Source: Hyphomicrobiales bacterium
Lineage (GTDB): Bacteria; Pseudomonadota; Alphaproteobacteria; Rhizobiales; Beijerinckiaceae
Assembly: GCA_027489535.1 (NCBI GenBank)
Contig: JAIXZO010000009.1
Span: 1 to 46,563, forward strand
Reading direction: 5' to 3'
Length of the DNA: 46,563 bases
Shown: positions 35,786 through 44,033 of the stretch, piece by piece
Position numbering within the stretch: the stretch's first letter is position 1
Layout of the letters: every line of letters begins with the position of its first letter
The notes under the pieces: model-generated
The model's database searches: none
Seen by the model: the letters and a program-made list of their open reading frames with translations, nothing else
Told to the model about the DNA's origin: nothing
Position numbers and translations under genes: made by a program

Positions 35786-35809
35786 CATGACATCCGAGGA
35801 ACCACGCTC

Positions 35810-37057
35810 ATGGCGACCGCCGTTTCCCCGCTCGCACCGACGATCTATCCCGAGCTGCCGCCTCTGGAAGGCGTCCGCTTCGCCACCGCCGAAGCCGGCA
35901 TCCGCTACAAGAACCGCACGGACGTGCTGCTCGTCGCGCTCGACGAGGGCACCGAGGCGGCGGGCGTGTTCACGCGCTCCAAATGCCCCTCGGCCCCGGT
36001 CGATTGGTGCCGCGCGGCGCTTGCGGCCACGGGCGGCAAGGTGCGCGGGCTGGTCGTCAATTCGGGCAACGCCAACGCCTTCACGGGCGCGACGGGCGCG
36101 GCCGCCGTGTCCTTGACGGCCGACATCGCCGCCAAGGCGCTCGGCTGCCGCCCGCACGAGGTCGTGCTCGCCTCCACCGGCGTCATCGGCGAGCCGCTCG
36201 ACGCCCGCAAATTCGACGGCGTGCTGGCCGAATGCGCCAAGCGCGCCGCGGCGCAACCGTGGATCGAGCCCGCAAAGGCCATCATGACCACGGACACCTA
36301 TCCCAAGGTGGCCACCGCGACGGTGAAGCTCGGCGGCGTGCCCGTCACCATCAACGGCATCGCCAAGGGCGCGGGCATGATCGCGCCCGACATGGCGACG
36401 ATGCTGTCCTTCATCTTCACCGACGCCCCCATCGGCGCGCACGCCCTGCACTCGGTGCTGACCAAGTTCACCCAGACCTCGTTCAACGCGATCACGGTGG
36501 ACAGCGACACCTCCACCTCCGACACGCTGATCCTGTTCGCCACCGGCGCTGCCGCCAAGCGCGGCTGCCCGCGCATCGATTCGGCGTCCGACCGTCGCCT
36601 GAACGGCTTCAAGCGCGCCCTGCGCGCGCTGCTGCTCGATCTCGCGCATCAGATCGTCAAGGACGGGGAGGGCGCGCGCCACTTCGTGTCCGTCACCGTC
36701 CAAGGCGCCAAGACGAGCGCCTCGGCGCGGCGCATCGCTAAATCGGTCGCGGATTCGCCCTTGGTGAAGACCGCGGTCGCGGGCGAGGACGCCAATTGGG
36801 GCCGCGTCGTCGCCGCCGTCGGCAAGGCCGGCGAACCGGCCGACCGCGACAAGCTTTCCATCTGGTTCGGCGACATCCGCGTCGCCGTCGGCGGAGCCCG
36901 TGACCCCGCCTACAGCGAGGAAGCGACCTCGGCCTACATGAAGGGCCAGGACATCGCCATCCGCATCGACCTCGGCCTCGGCAAGGGCAGCTTCACCGTC
37001 TGGACCTGCGACCTCACCAAGGAATATGTCGAGATCAACGGGGATTATCGGAGCTGA
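35810..37057 (+). CDS. argJ: Bifunctional glutamate N-acetyltransferase / ornithine acetyltransferase
   Basis: Recycles the acetyl group in arginine synthesis. The 415-residue precursor self-cleaves into alpha and beta chains; the site is Ala196-Thr197 in [11 protein letters not shown], with Thr197 as nucleophile. The oxyanion-hole Thr-Gly lies in [10 protein letters not shown], and [11 protein letters not shown] is another family block. The C-terminus ends VEINGDYRS, typical for ArgJ. The family consensus has PN before the cleavage motif where this protein has PD (Asp194). It follows the parvulin gene, as in many rhizobia. Confidence 0.96.
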   Translation: MATAVSPLAPTIYPELPPLEGVRFATAEAGIRYKNRTDVLLVALDEGTEAAGVFTRSKCPSAPVDWCRAALAATGGKVRGLVVNSGNANAFTGATGAAAVSLTADIAAKALGCRPHEVVLASTGVIGEPLDARKFDGVLAECAKRAAAQPWIEPAKAIMTTDTYPKVATATVKLGGVPVTINGIAKGAGMIAPDMATMLSFIFTDAPIGAHALHSVLTKFTQTSFNAITVDSDTSTSDTLILFATGAAAKRGCPRIDSASDRRLNGFKRALRALLLDLAHQIVKDGEGARHFVSVTVQGAKTSASARRIAKSVADSPLVKTAVAGEDANWGRVVAAVGKAGEPADRDKLSIWFGDIRVAVGGARDPAYSEEATSAYMKGQDIAIRIDLGLGKGSFTVWTCDLTKEYVEINGDYRS

Positions 37058-37058
37058 G

Positions 37059-37077
37059 CGGCGGTCGTTTCCCGCCG
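37059..37077. terminator. Possible hairpin between convergent argJ and 37-kb gene
   Basis: CGGCGG and CCGCCG arms around TCGTTTC in the 21-bp gap between argJ (plus) and the small exported protein gene (minus). No T-run; weak candidate for shared 3'-end formation. Confidence 0.25.
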
Positions 37078-37078
37078 G

Positions 37079-37450
37079 TCAGTCCTGAACGTAGACGCTG
37101 ACCCGGACCCAGCGCTTGGCTTGGCGTCCGTAGCTGTCGAGACCCGTCCGTTCATAGGTGAATTCGTCCTTCCCGAGATAGTTCTTGGCGGGTTCGTAGT
37201 AGATGGCCGTTCCGCTGACATAGGCCTTGCCGTTCGAGGCCTGTGACGTGATCCGCGCATCCTGATCTCCGGTGGAAGTGGTCACGCGGATCGAACACCG
37301 CCCGTTCCGAGGAACATCCATGCGGGCGTTCATCGTGACGTCCCAAGGCGTGCTGATGTTCGGGAAGTTGCAGACCGTCTTCGCCTCCGCGGGCGCGGTG
37401 GTGAAGCAAAGCGCGGCTCCGATGCCGGCGGCGACCGTAATCATTTTCAT
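37079..37450 (-). CDS. Small exported protein, unknown function
   Basis: The 123-residue protein has a clear signal peptide (MKMITVAAGIGAALCFTTAP then AEA-KT cleavage near 23). The mature 100 residues contain two cysteines (VCNFPN and GRCSIR) that could form one disulfide, and a beta-rich C-terminal half (AIYYEPAKNYLGKDEFTYER, then KRWVRVSVYVQD) with the look of a small immunoglobulin-like or Calx-type sandwich domain. I do not recognise a named family. Two hand-counted lines give 53 and 62% G+C, lower than argJ and mutT, between which it is inserted on the opposite strand. Confidence 0.72.
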   Translation of the reverse strand: MKMITVAAGIGAALCFTTAPAEAKTVCNFPNISTPWDVTMNARMDVPRNGRCSIRVTTSTGDQDARITSQASNGKAYVSGTAIYYEPAKNYLGKDEFTYERTGLDSYGRQAKRWVRVSVYVQD

Positions 37451-37651
37451 GGGCGGGTTTCCTCATCCGACTGCCGACACGATGAACCCTCGTACGGGCG
37501 GCACAACCGACGGAGGATTGTGCCGCCGCTTCATTGCAGCCCGAGGTCTTCATCCTTCCGGCGTGTCGCGGGGCAGGGGCCGCGACTGGATTTCTCCGCG
37601 TTGCTCGCCCATAGTCCCGCGCCGCCCGAAGCAAACCGTCGGAAGTCCCGC

Positions 37652-38071
37652 TTGAAACTCCTCCTCGTCGTCGCCTGCGCCCTCATCGACAAGGACGGGC
37701 GCGTGCTGATCGCGCAGCGTCCGGAAGGCAAGGGCATGGCTGGGTTGTGGGAATTTCCCGGCGGCAAGGTCGAGGCCGGCGAGCGGCCGGAAGAGACGCT
37801 GATCCGCGAACTCGACGAGGAACTCGGCATCACGGTCAAGGAACCCTGCCTCGCGCCGCTGACCTTCGCGAGCTTTCCCTATGACGATTTCCACCTGCTG
37901 ATGCCGCTCTATGTCTGCCGCCGTTGGGACGGGGTGGTGCGGGCCAAGGAGCATTCCGCGCTCAAATGGGTGCGCCCCCAAAACCTGCGCGATTACCCCA
38001 TGCCCCCGGCCGACGAGCCGCTGATTCCGGCCTTGATCGACCTCGTCGGGTCCGCCGCGGTCGGAGTCTGA
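37652..38071 (+). CDS. mutT: 8-oxo-dGTP diphosphatase MutT (Nudix)
   Basis: Sanitises oxidised guanine nucleotides. The 139-residue product starts at a TTG (37652), giving (M)KLLLVVACALIDKDGRVLIAQRP, the standard MutT start; a GGAAG ribosome-binding site lies upstream. The Nudix box is complete from Gly38: GKVEAGERPEETLIRELDEE, with Glu44, Arg52, Glu53, Glu56 and Glu57. A longer in-frame start at 37520 adds a non-homologous leader. mutT commonly follows argJ in rhizobia. Confidence 0.93.
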   Translation: MKLLLVVACALIDKDGRVLIAQRPEGKGMAGLWEFPGGKVEAGERPEETLIRELDEELGITVKEPCLAPLTFASFPYDDFHLLMPLYVCRRWDGVVRAKEHSALKWVRPQNLRDYPMPPADEPLIPALIDLVGSAAVGV

Positions 38072-38074
38072 GCG

Positions 38075-38983
38075 ATGCACGACCGGCTCGCCGTTCAGAC
38101 GCCGCCCGCCCTCGGACGGCCCGAAATGATCCTGCGCCTCGCGATCAACGCGATGTTCTGGGCCTCGGGATTCATCTTCATGAAGATGCTGACGGGGGCC
38201 GTTTCCCCCGTCGGACTCTCGGCCGCCCGGGCGACCGTCGCCGCCACGGCGTTGGCGGGCTTCTGGCTGATGCGGGGCGAGCTGCCCTTCCCGGAACGGC
38301 GGGAAATGGTGCCTTGGGCGGTGCTCGGCACGCTGAACGGCTGGGTGCCGAACATCCTCACCGCCTATGCGCTGACCCAGATCACCGCCGCTTCGAGCGC
38401 GATGATCCAAGCCTCCGGCCCGCTGATGGTGGCGGTGATGGCGCATTTCGCCTTTGCGGAGGAGCGTCTGACACCCGGCCGGGCGAGCGGCGTGCTGCTC
38501 GGCTTCATCGGCATGGGAATCCTGATCGGCCCCGCCGCCTTCTCGGAAGGCACGGGAACCGCGGTCGGCGCGGCGGCGATGACCGCCGTGGCGGCCTGCT
38601 ATGCCGTCGGCAGCATTTATGCACGCAGGCTCAAAGGCTTCCGCCCCGCGCGACTGGCGCTCGGGCAGCAATGCTTCTCCGCCGTCGTCGCGATGCCGCT
38701 GGTCTTCTTCCTCGAAGGGCCGGCGGTGGTCGACTCCTTCGTCGCCAATGCGGGCCTGCTGATCGCGCTGGGCACTCTCTCGACGGCGATCCCGATCAGC
38801 ATGTTCATGTGGATGATCGCAAGGGCCGGTCCGACGCGGGCGGTGATGGTCGGCTATCTGATGCCGGTCTTTGCGACGACCTTCGCGGTCATCTTTCTCG
38901 GCGAGCATGTCGGGCTGCGCGAGGCCGCCGGCGGAGCGGTCATCTTGTCCGGCGTGTGGCTCGTCTCCGCGACGAAACGGTGA
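38075..38983 (+). CDS. DMT-superfamily EamA transporter
   Basis: A 302-residue protein with about ten hydrophobic helices in two EamA repeats. Signatures: AINAMFWASGFIFMKMLTGAVSP, the mid-protein ITAASSAMIQASGPLMVAVMAHFAFAEERLTPGR, and near the end ATTFAVIFLGEHVGLREAAGGAVILSGVWL. Begins 3 bp after the mutT stop, so the two are likely one transcript. Substrate unknown; distinct from the YddG-like EamA protein at 23.4 kb. Confidence 0.88.
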   Translation: MHDRLAVQTPPALGRPEMILRLAINAMFWASGFIFMKMLTGAVSPVGLSAARATVAATALAGFWLMRGELPFPERREMVPWAVLGTLNGWVPNILTAYALTQITAASSAMIQASGPLMVAVMAHFAFAEERLTPGRASGVLLGFIGMGILIGPAAFSEGTGTAVGAAAMTAVAACYAVGSIYARRLKGFRPARLALGQQCFSAVVAMPLVFFLEGPAVVDSFVANAGLLIALGTLSTAIPISMFMWMIARAGPTRAVMVGYLMPVFATTFAVIFLGEHVGLREAAGGAVILSGVWLVSATKR

Positions 38984-39059
38984 GGCTTCGTCGCCTTCAA
39001 TTCGGCGATCATGAAAGCGGAATCCGGCGTGAATTCACCCGTAATTCGGCGTGATCAAT

Positions 39060-39494
39060 TCAACGCGAGATTGCAGAAAGCTTGCCCCTCATCTCGTCGG
39101 GAACCGGCACCGGCCGCTGGGTGGCGCGGTCGACGGTGACGTGGACGAAGCGCCCCTGCGCCGCCGCGAGATCCTGCCCTTCGCGAAAAACGGCGCAGGC
39201 ATAGACGATCGAGGACGTCCCGACCTTCTCCGCGACGATCCCGACATCGACCGTTTCGGGGTAGGCGACGCTCTCGAAAAATGCGCAGCCGGTCTCCACC
39301 ACGAGGCTGATGACGGGGCTGTTCGCGATGTCGAGAAGGCCCTCTTCGAGCAGCCAGCGGTTCACCGCGGTGTCGAACCAATTGAGATAAATGACATTGT
39401 TTACATGGCCGTAGGCGTCGTTGTCGGCCCAACGGGTCGGCACGGCGAGGAAGCGGCGGTAGTCGGCGCGCGCCGAACGGACGGGGCGGCTCAT
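39060..39494 (-). CDS. Hotdog-fold acyl-CoA thioesterase
   Basis: A 144-residue 4HBT-type thioesterase. The hotdog signature TRWADNDAYGHVNNVIYLNWFDTAVNRWL includes the catalytic Asp and the helix motif of YbgC/FadM-like enzymes; ETGCAFFESVAYPETVDVGI is the second strand region. The ATG at 39494 overlaps the stop of the serine hydrolase upstream (ATGA), so they are coupled. Substrate not predictable. Conserved length. Confidence 0.9.
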   Translation of the reverse strand: MSRPVRSARADYRRFLAVPTRWADNDAYGHVNNVIYLNWFDTAVNRWLLEEGLLDIANSPVISLVVETGCAFFESVAYPETVDVGIVAEKVGTSSIVYACAVFREGQDLAAAQGRFVHVTVDRATQRPVPVPDEMRGKLSAISR

Positions 39495-40168
39495 CGGCCC
39501 GGCATCCCTTCGGGCGTGCGGCCGGTCAGCGCGTGGGCGAGGAACAACCCGCCCTGCCGCAATCCCTCGCCGTCGATGCCGTGCGCCAATCCCGGCGAGA
39601 TATGCCACTGGCTCGGGATCTCCGCCGTGGTCAAGGCGTCGGTGGTCATGAACAGCGCGTCGAGCGGGATCACCTCGTCGGAATCGCCGTGAATCAGGAA
39701 AATGGGAGGCTTTCCAGTCGCTTCGCCCAAAAGCTCCGGCGCGACGAGAACGCCCGAATAGCCCAGAATGCCCGCCGGCGGCCGGCGACGGCGCAGGCCG
39801 GAATGCAGCGCCATCATCGTTCCTTGGGAGAAACCGACAAGCGCCAAAGCCGAGTCGTCGAGGCCCAGATGGGCCAATTCCGCATCGAGAAACGCGTCCA
39901 GCCCCGGCCGCGCGGCGATCACGCCCCGGCGGCGCTCGTCGGGATCGCGGAAGGTGAGGGGAAACCACTCCCGGCCCATCGGCGACATGCCGCAAGGATT
40001 CGGCGCATGGGGGGACACGAAGGCCGCATCGGGCAACCAATCCTGCCATTGCCGCCCGATCTCGACGAGATCGTTGCCGTCCGCGCCGTAGCCGTGAAGG
40101 AACACCACGAGATGCTTCGCCTTGCCCGACTTGGGCGCGATGCGCGGGCCGTCGATCGTGGAGGCCAT
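39491..40168 (-). CDS. Phospholipase/carboxylesterase family alpha/beta hydrolase
   Basis: A 225-residue serine hydrolase of the acyl-protein-thioesterase/carboxylesterase family (PF02230). HLVVFLHGYGADGNDL carries the oxyanion hole, GFSQGTMMAL the nucleophilic Ser, HGDSDEVIP the Asp and GLAHGIDGEG the His. Cytosolic, no signal peptide. It forms a two-gene unit with the thioesterase, which suggests a shared ester or thioester substrate pool, inferred only from coupling. Confidence 0.93.
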   Translation of the reverse strand: MASTIDGPRIAPKSGKAKHLVVFLHGYGADGNDLVEIGRQWQDWLPDAAFVSPHAPNPCGMSPMGREWFPLTFRDPDERRRGVIAARPGLDAFLDAELAHLGLDDSALALVGFSQGTMMALHSGLRRRRPPAGILGYSGVLVAPELLGEATGKPPIFLIHGDSDEVIPLDALFMTTDALTTAEIPSQWHISPGLAHGIDGEGLRQGGLFLAHALTGRTPEGMPGR

Positions 40169-40222
40169 CGGTTTCTCCTTGAAATGTCGTGACGGAGCTT
40201 GTGCCCGAGGGTCGCCGCGCGA

Positions 40223-40876
40223 TCAACCCGCGCCGGTGGTCGGCGTGCCGCTGTGCCCCTTCACCGCGCCGTAATAGGCCCAGAGCAGCTTGGCCGCGAC
40301 CCCGCGCCAAGGCCGCCAACGCTCGGCGATCTCGACCAAAGCCCTCGGATCCGGACGGTTTTCGAGGCCGTAGGCGATGCGGGCGGCTTCCTGCAAAGCC
40401 AAGTCCCCGGCAGGGAAGGCGTCGGCATGGCCCAAGCAGAACAGCAAATAGATGTCGGCCGTCCAAGGCCCGATCCCCTTCACCGCGACGAGCCGCGCAT
40501 GGGCTTCGTCGGCCGGCATCGCGGCCAAGTCGTCGAGCGGGACGGCTCCGGACGCAACGGCTTCGGCGACGGCGCGAAGCGTCCGGATCTTCGGCGCGGA
40601 AAGCCCGCAGGCGCGAAGTTCGTCGTCGGTCGCGGCCGAAACCGCGGATGCGTCGAGATCGGGAAAGGCCTGTTCCACCCGGCGCTGAATGGCGGCCGCA
40701 CTGGCGGTCGAGACCTGCTGCGAGATGACGATCCCGACCAATCCGCCGAACCCCGGCCGCCGTTGCCGCAAGGTAGGCGGTCCCGCCGCGGCAAGCATGT
40801 CGGCGACGACGGAATCAAGCCGCACCAGCGCTTCGAGGCCGCGCGTCATCGCGTCTTCCGAGTCGAGAAGCTGCAT
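40223..40876 (-). CDS. DNA-3-methyladenine glycosylase, AlkA type (HhH-GPD)
   Basis: Base-excision repair enzyme removing alkylated purines. The 217-residue product (ATG at 40876, MQLLDSEDAM) has LVGIVISQQVSTASA and the helix-hairpin-helix VKGIGPWTADIYLLFCLGHADAFPAGDLALQEA, where the last Asp (before LALQ) is catalytic. It lacks the N-terminal TBP-like domain of E. coli AlkA, as usual for short alphaproteobacterial forms. An alternative ATG at 40918 would add 14 residues. It lies 54 bp upstream of the serine hydrolase on the same strand. Confidence 0.9.
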   Translation of the reverse strand: MQLLDSEDAMTRGLEALVRLDSVVADMLAAAGPPTLRQRRPGFGGLVGIVISQQVSTASAAAIQRRVEQAFPDLDASAVSAATDDELRACGLSAPKIRTLRAVAEAVASGAVPLDDLAAMPADEAHARLVAVKGIGPWTADIYLLFCLGHADAFPAGDLALQEAARIAYGLENRPDPRALVEIAERWRPWRGVAAKLLWAYYGAVKGHSGTPTTGAG

Positions 40877-41039
40877 GCAAGCCGTCCGTCCATGCCGCCG
40901 GTCTCCGCCGGCCGTCATCGGCAGGTTACCGAATAGAAAGAGGAGGGGTGCATCTTTTCCGTCGCGCCCTGCGTCTCCCCGCCTTTAAGGTGCGGAGCGT
41001 CGTCGCGTTGCGGCACGGTTTGAGCTTCGGATTTTTGCA

Positions 41040-42263
41040 ATGCATTTCATGACCGTCGCCGTTTTGGCGGGCCTGTTTTTCCTGCCGCGCGTGCTGTTCG
41101 TCGCACTCTTCGCGCATGATGCGCCGTTCATCGACGACTGGATGTTTCTGCCGGTCGCGGCACGGCTCGGCGAGGCTTTCGCGAACGGGGAGCTGGTCCA
41201 CAACGAGCATGTGATGCTGTGGATGAAGCTGTTCACGGTCGTCACGTTGGCCTTGTCGGACGGCGCGTACACGTCCTGGCCCGGCATTTGGGCGCTGACG
41301 TTCCTGCCCGGCGTCTCGGCGATCGCCCTGATCCTGCACGGCGGAAGGGAGGGCATCCGGGACGGCTCGGCCCTTGCGATCGCTCTGCTTTTGGCGTTGC
41401 CCGTGGGCGGGGAGGCGCTGATCCTCTCCATCGCCATGCATCATTATGTCGGGCTCGTGCTCGTCTATGCGGGCGTGCTCGTGTTTTCGAAGCGGTGGTC
41501 CTTGCTGCATGCGCTTCCGTTCGTGGCGTTGATCGAACTGGAAACGGCGACCGGCGGCATCTTCCTCGCGGCCTGCGCGTTGGGCGGCTTCGCGGCCGGA
41601 AGGGTCTCGGCGCGCCGTGCAGCCGCGGCCTTGGCGGGTGCGGCCGTGCTTTTGCTCTCCCGGCAATATCTGGTCGGCACCGAACGGGTGCCCTCGGACG
41701 TGTTCGAAATCCTGAGCCGGTTGAGGATCTTCCTCATTCCGGTGCTGCCGCCCGTCGTGGCGGTGATCTGGGGCTTGGTCCGTGCCCGGCGGCAGGGGCT
41801 CGTCCTCGTCACCCGGACCGGCGCGGGGCTCGTGCTGCTCGCCTTCGCCGTCCTGTTTCTCGCGAGCGTGGCCGTGGTCCGGCCGCATTACGGCCTGCGC
41901 TACAACGAATATGCCGTCGTCGGATGGGTGGGTGCGGTGCTGATCCTGTTCGGCACGCCGGGCATGATCCCCGACCGCCGCAAGACGGCCGCAGCGCTGC
42001 TCGGGATGGTGCTGCTGACCCCGGCGACGATGGCCTCGGCGCGCTTTGCGGCCACCGGGCTCGAACCGCGGCTTCTCGCGACCCGGGCCGTCCTGCCCGA
42101 GGCGCTTTCGCTTGCCGAGAAGAATCCTGCGGCATTGCCGGCCTTTTTGGCGGCCGAGCCGCGGCTGTTCCAGCTGGATCGTGATTTCATGGTCGCGGGC
42201 TTGTCGCATCCCGAGGTTCGGCGGATGCTTCAGGCCCATCGTCAGCGTGCCGGTTCCCCTTGA
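41040..42263 (+). CDS. Polytopic membrane protein, possibly GT-C-like, function unknown
   Basis: The 407-residue protein has roughly nine or ten hydrophobic segments and a soluble C-terminal tail of about 70 residues. Near the N-terminus HDAPFIDDWMFLPVAARLGE places an acidic DDW motif just after the first helix, the position of the catalytic acidic motif in lipid-linked GT-C glycosyltransferases; that is the only functional hint. The tail (ALSLAEKNPAALPAFLAAEP) resembles those of similar hypothetical sugar-transferase-like proteins. Its stop overlaps the TTG start of gluQ (TTGA). No polysaccharide genes are adjacent. Confidence 0.7.
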   Translation: MHFMTVAVLAGLFFLPRVLFVALFAHDAPFIDDWMFLPVAARLGEAFANGELVHNEHVMLWMKLFTVVTLALSDGAYTSWPGIWALTFLPGVSAIALILHGGREGIRDGSALAIALLLALPVGGEALILSIAMHHYVGLVLVYAGVLVFSKRWSLLHALPFVALIELETATGGIFLAACALGGFAAGRVSARRAAAALAGAAVLLLSRQYLVGTERVPSDVFEILSRLRIFLIPVLPPVVAVIWGLVRARRQGLVLVTRTGAGLVLLAFAVLFLASVAVVRPHYGLRYNEYAVVGWVGAVLILFGTPGMIPDRRKTAAALLGMVLLTPATMASARFAATGLEPRLLATRAVLPEALSLAEKNPAALPAFLAAEPRLFQLDRDFMVAGLSHPEVRRMLQAHRQRAGSP

Positions 42264-43114
42264 TTCCCGTCTTCCGCTTCGCGCCGAGCCCGAACGGGCT
42301 CCTGCATCTCGGCCACGCCTACTCGGCGCTTCTCAATGCGGAACTCGCCGAAAAGGCGGGCGGGACGCTGCTGCTGCGGATCGAGGACATCGATGCGGGC
42401 CGGACGCGGCCCGAATTCGTCGCCGCGATCCATGAGGATCTGGACTGGCTCGGCATCCGATTCGACGGCGAAGTCCGGCGGCAATCCGAGCATTTTCCCG
42501 ACTACGAGCGGGCGGCGGCCCGTCTCCGCGCGCGGGGACTTTTGTTTCGCTGCGCCTGCACGCGCGCCGAACTCGCCGCGGCGGCCGACCCCTCGGGCCC
42601 GCACGACCCGGACGGATCACCGCTTTATCCGGGAACGTGCCGGCACGTTCCGCCCGATCCGGCTCGGCCCTTCGCGGAGCGGATCGCGATGGATGCGGCG
42701 ACGGTCGCGGCGGGGATGCCGTTGCACTGGACCGCTTTCGACCGCGAGGGGCGCGAAGCCGAACGTCTCGCCGATCCGTCGCGCTGGGGCGACGCCGTCC
42801 TCCTGCGCAAGGACGTGCCGACGAGCTACCATCTCTCCGTCGTCGTCGACGACGCGTCGCAGGGCGTGACCCATGTCGTGCGGGGCAAGGATCTGGAAGC
42901 CACGACGGACCTGCATCGGTTGTTGCAGGCGCTGCTCGGCCTGCCGAGCCCGCGCTATCTCCACCACGATCTGATTTTGGACGATGCGGGCGAGAAGCTG
43001 GCGAAAAGCCGGATGTCCAAGCCGCTGCGGCTCTGGCGCGAGGACGGTGCGAGCCCCGACGACGTGCGCCGGATGCTCGGCTTCGCGCCTCAGAGCAGGA
43101 TGCCGAGAAGGTAG
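42260..43114 (+). CDS. gluQ: Glutamyl-Q tRNA(Asp) synthetase
   Basis: GluRS paralogue that glutamylates queuosine in the tRNA-Asp anticodon. The 284-residue protein has only the catalytic half of GluRS: HIGH-like HLGHAYSALLNAELA, IEDIDAGRTRPEF, the zinc-site cysteines in FRCACTRAEL and YPGTCRH, VVRGKDL, and the KMSKS variant KLAKSRMSK. No anticodon-binding domain, as expected. The start is a TTG at 42260 overlapping the preceding gene's stop; the protein sequence MIPVFRFAPSPNG fits the family exactly. The 3' end overlaps the convergent AEC gene. Confidence 0.95.
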   Translation: MIPVFRFAPSPNGLLHLGHAYSALLNAELAEKAGGTLLLRIEDIDAGRTRPEFVAAIHEDLDWLGIRFDGEVRRQSEHFPDYERAAARLRARGLLFRCACTRAELAAAADPSGPHDPDGSPLYPGTCRHVPPDPARPFAERIAMDAATVAAGMPLHWTAFDREGREAERLADPSRWGDAVLLRKDVPTSYHLSVVVDDASQGVTHVVRGKDLEATTDLHRLLQALLGLPSPRYLHHDLILDDAGEKLAKSRMSKPLRLWREDGASPDDVRRMLGFAPQSRMPRR

Positions 43115-44010
43115 AGCCAGAAGGTGCTGGTGACGACCGACAAGGCAGTCGACAAGGTGATCGAGCTGGACGCCATGCCTTCGCCTTTGCCGTATTGCGC
43201 GGCGAAGAGGTAGCAATTGAGCCCGACCGGGGATGACGCGAAGAGCACGGCCACACCCGTCCAGACCGGAGGCAGCCGGAAGACGAACATCGCCAGCGCC
43301 AGCACGAGCGCCGGATGCAGCAACAGCTTGAACGCGGTGATCGTGACGGCGACGGCGGTGCCGTCCCTGAAGCCGTAGCGGCGCAGCGCCATGCCCATGG
43401 CGAAGAGGCCGCAAGGGATCGCCGCGTCGCCGAGCATGCCCATGACGGATTTCAACAAACCGGGCAGCTGCACGCCCGCGAGGCGCAGCAGGGCGCCCGA
43501 GATGATCGCCACGAGAATGGGATGGGTCGCGAGCTGCCGCAGGATGCGCGTCCAATGCGTGTTGCGGCCCTCCGCGAGAATGGTCGCGCAGCTCATCATG
43601 ACCGGCAGATGCACGGCCAGCAGCAGAAAGAGCGGCACCGCGCCCGCTTCGCCATAGGCTTGCAGGATCAGCGGGATGCCGACGAGGGCGGTGTTGGACT
43701 GGGCCGAGGAGAAGCCCGCGATCACGCGCGTGATGCCGTCGAGAGCGAAGACGCGACGGGCGACGACGGCCGCCAGCGTCCAGACCACCAGCGTGCCGCC
43801 GAAATAGGACGCCCAATAGCCCCAAGGCTGGGCGGAGGGCATGTCCACCGCCATCAAGGTCTTGAAGATGAGGCAGGGGACGCCGACGACGTAGACGAAT
43901 TCCGACAGGCCGTCGCCTGTGCGGTCGCTCACGAGATTGGTCAGCCGCCCCATGAAGCCGACGGCGATGAGCCCGAAGACGGGCAGGATGATCGTGAGGA
44001 TCTGCAGCAT
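43090..44010 (-). CDS. AEC-family (auxin efflux carrier-like) transporter
   Basis: A 306-residue protein with about ten membrane helices. Family features: ILPVFGLIAVGFMGRL at the start, LSEFVYVVGVPCLIFKTL, the central GFSSAQSNTALVGIPLILQAYGE and a final VLFASSPVGLNCYLFAAQYGK. AEC carriers export small carboxylates or amino-acid derivatives; substrate unknown here. Convergent with gluQ (25-bp overlap) and 23 bp upstream of the M23 peptidase start side; both lie on the minus strand, with M23 preceding it. Confidence 0.9.
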   Translation of the reverse strand: MLQILTIILPVFGLIAVGFMGRLTNLVSDRTGDGLSEFVYVVGVPCLIFKTLMAVDMPSAQPWGYWASYFGGTLVVWTLAAVVARRVFALDGITRVIAGFSSAQSNTALVGIPLILQAYGEAGAVPLFLLLAVHLPVMMSCATILAEGRNTHWTRILRQLATHPILVAIISGALLRLAGVQLPGLLKSVMGMLGDAAIPCGLFAMGMALRRYGFRDGTAVAVTITAFKLLLHPALVLALAMFVFRLPPVWTGVAVLFASSPVGLNCYLFAAQYGKGEGMASSSITLSTALSVVTSTFWLYLLGILL

Positions 44011-44033
44011 CGGCGATGCGGGCTCCGGCGGGT

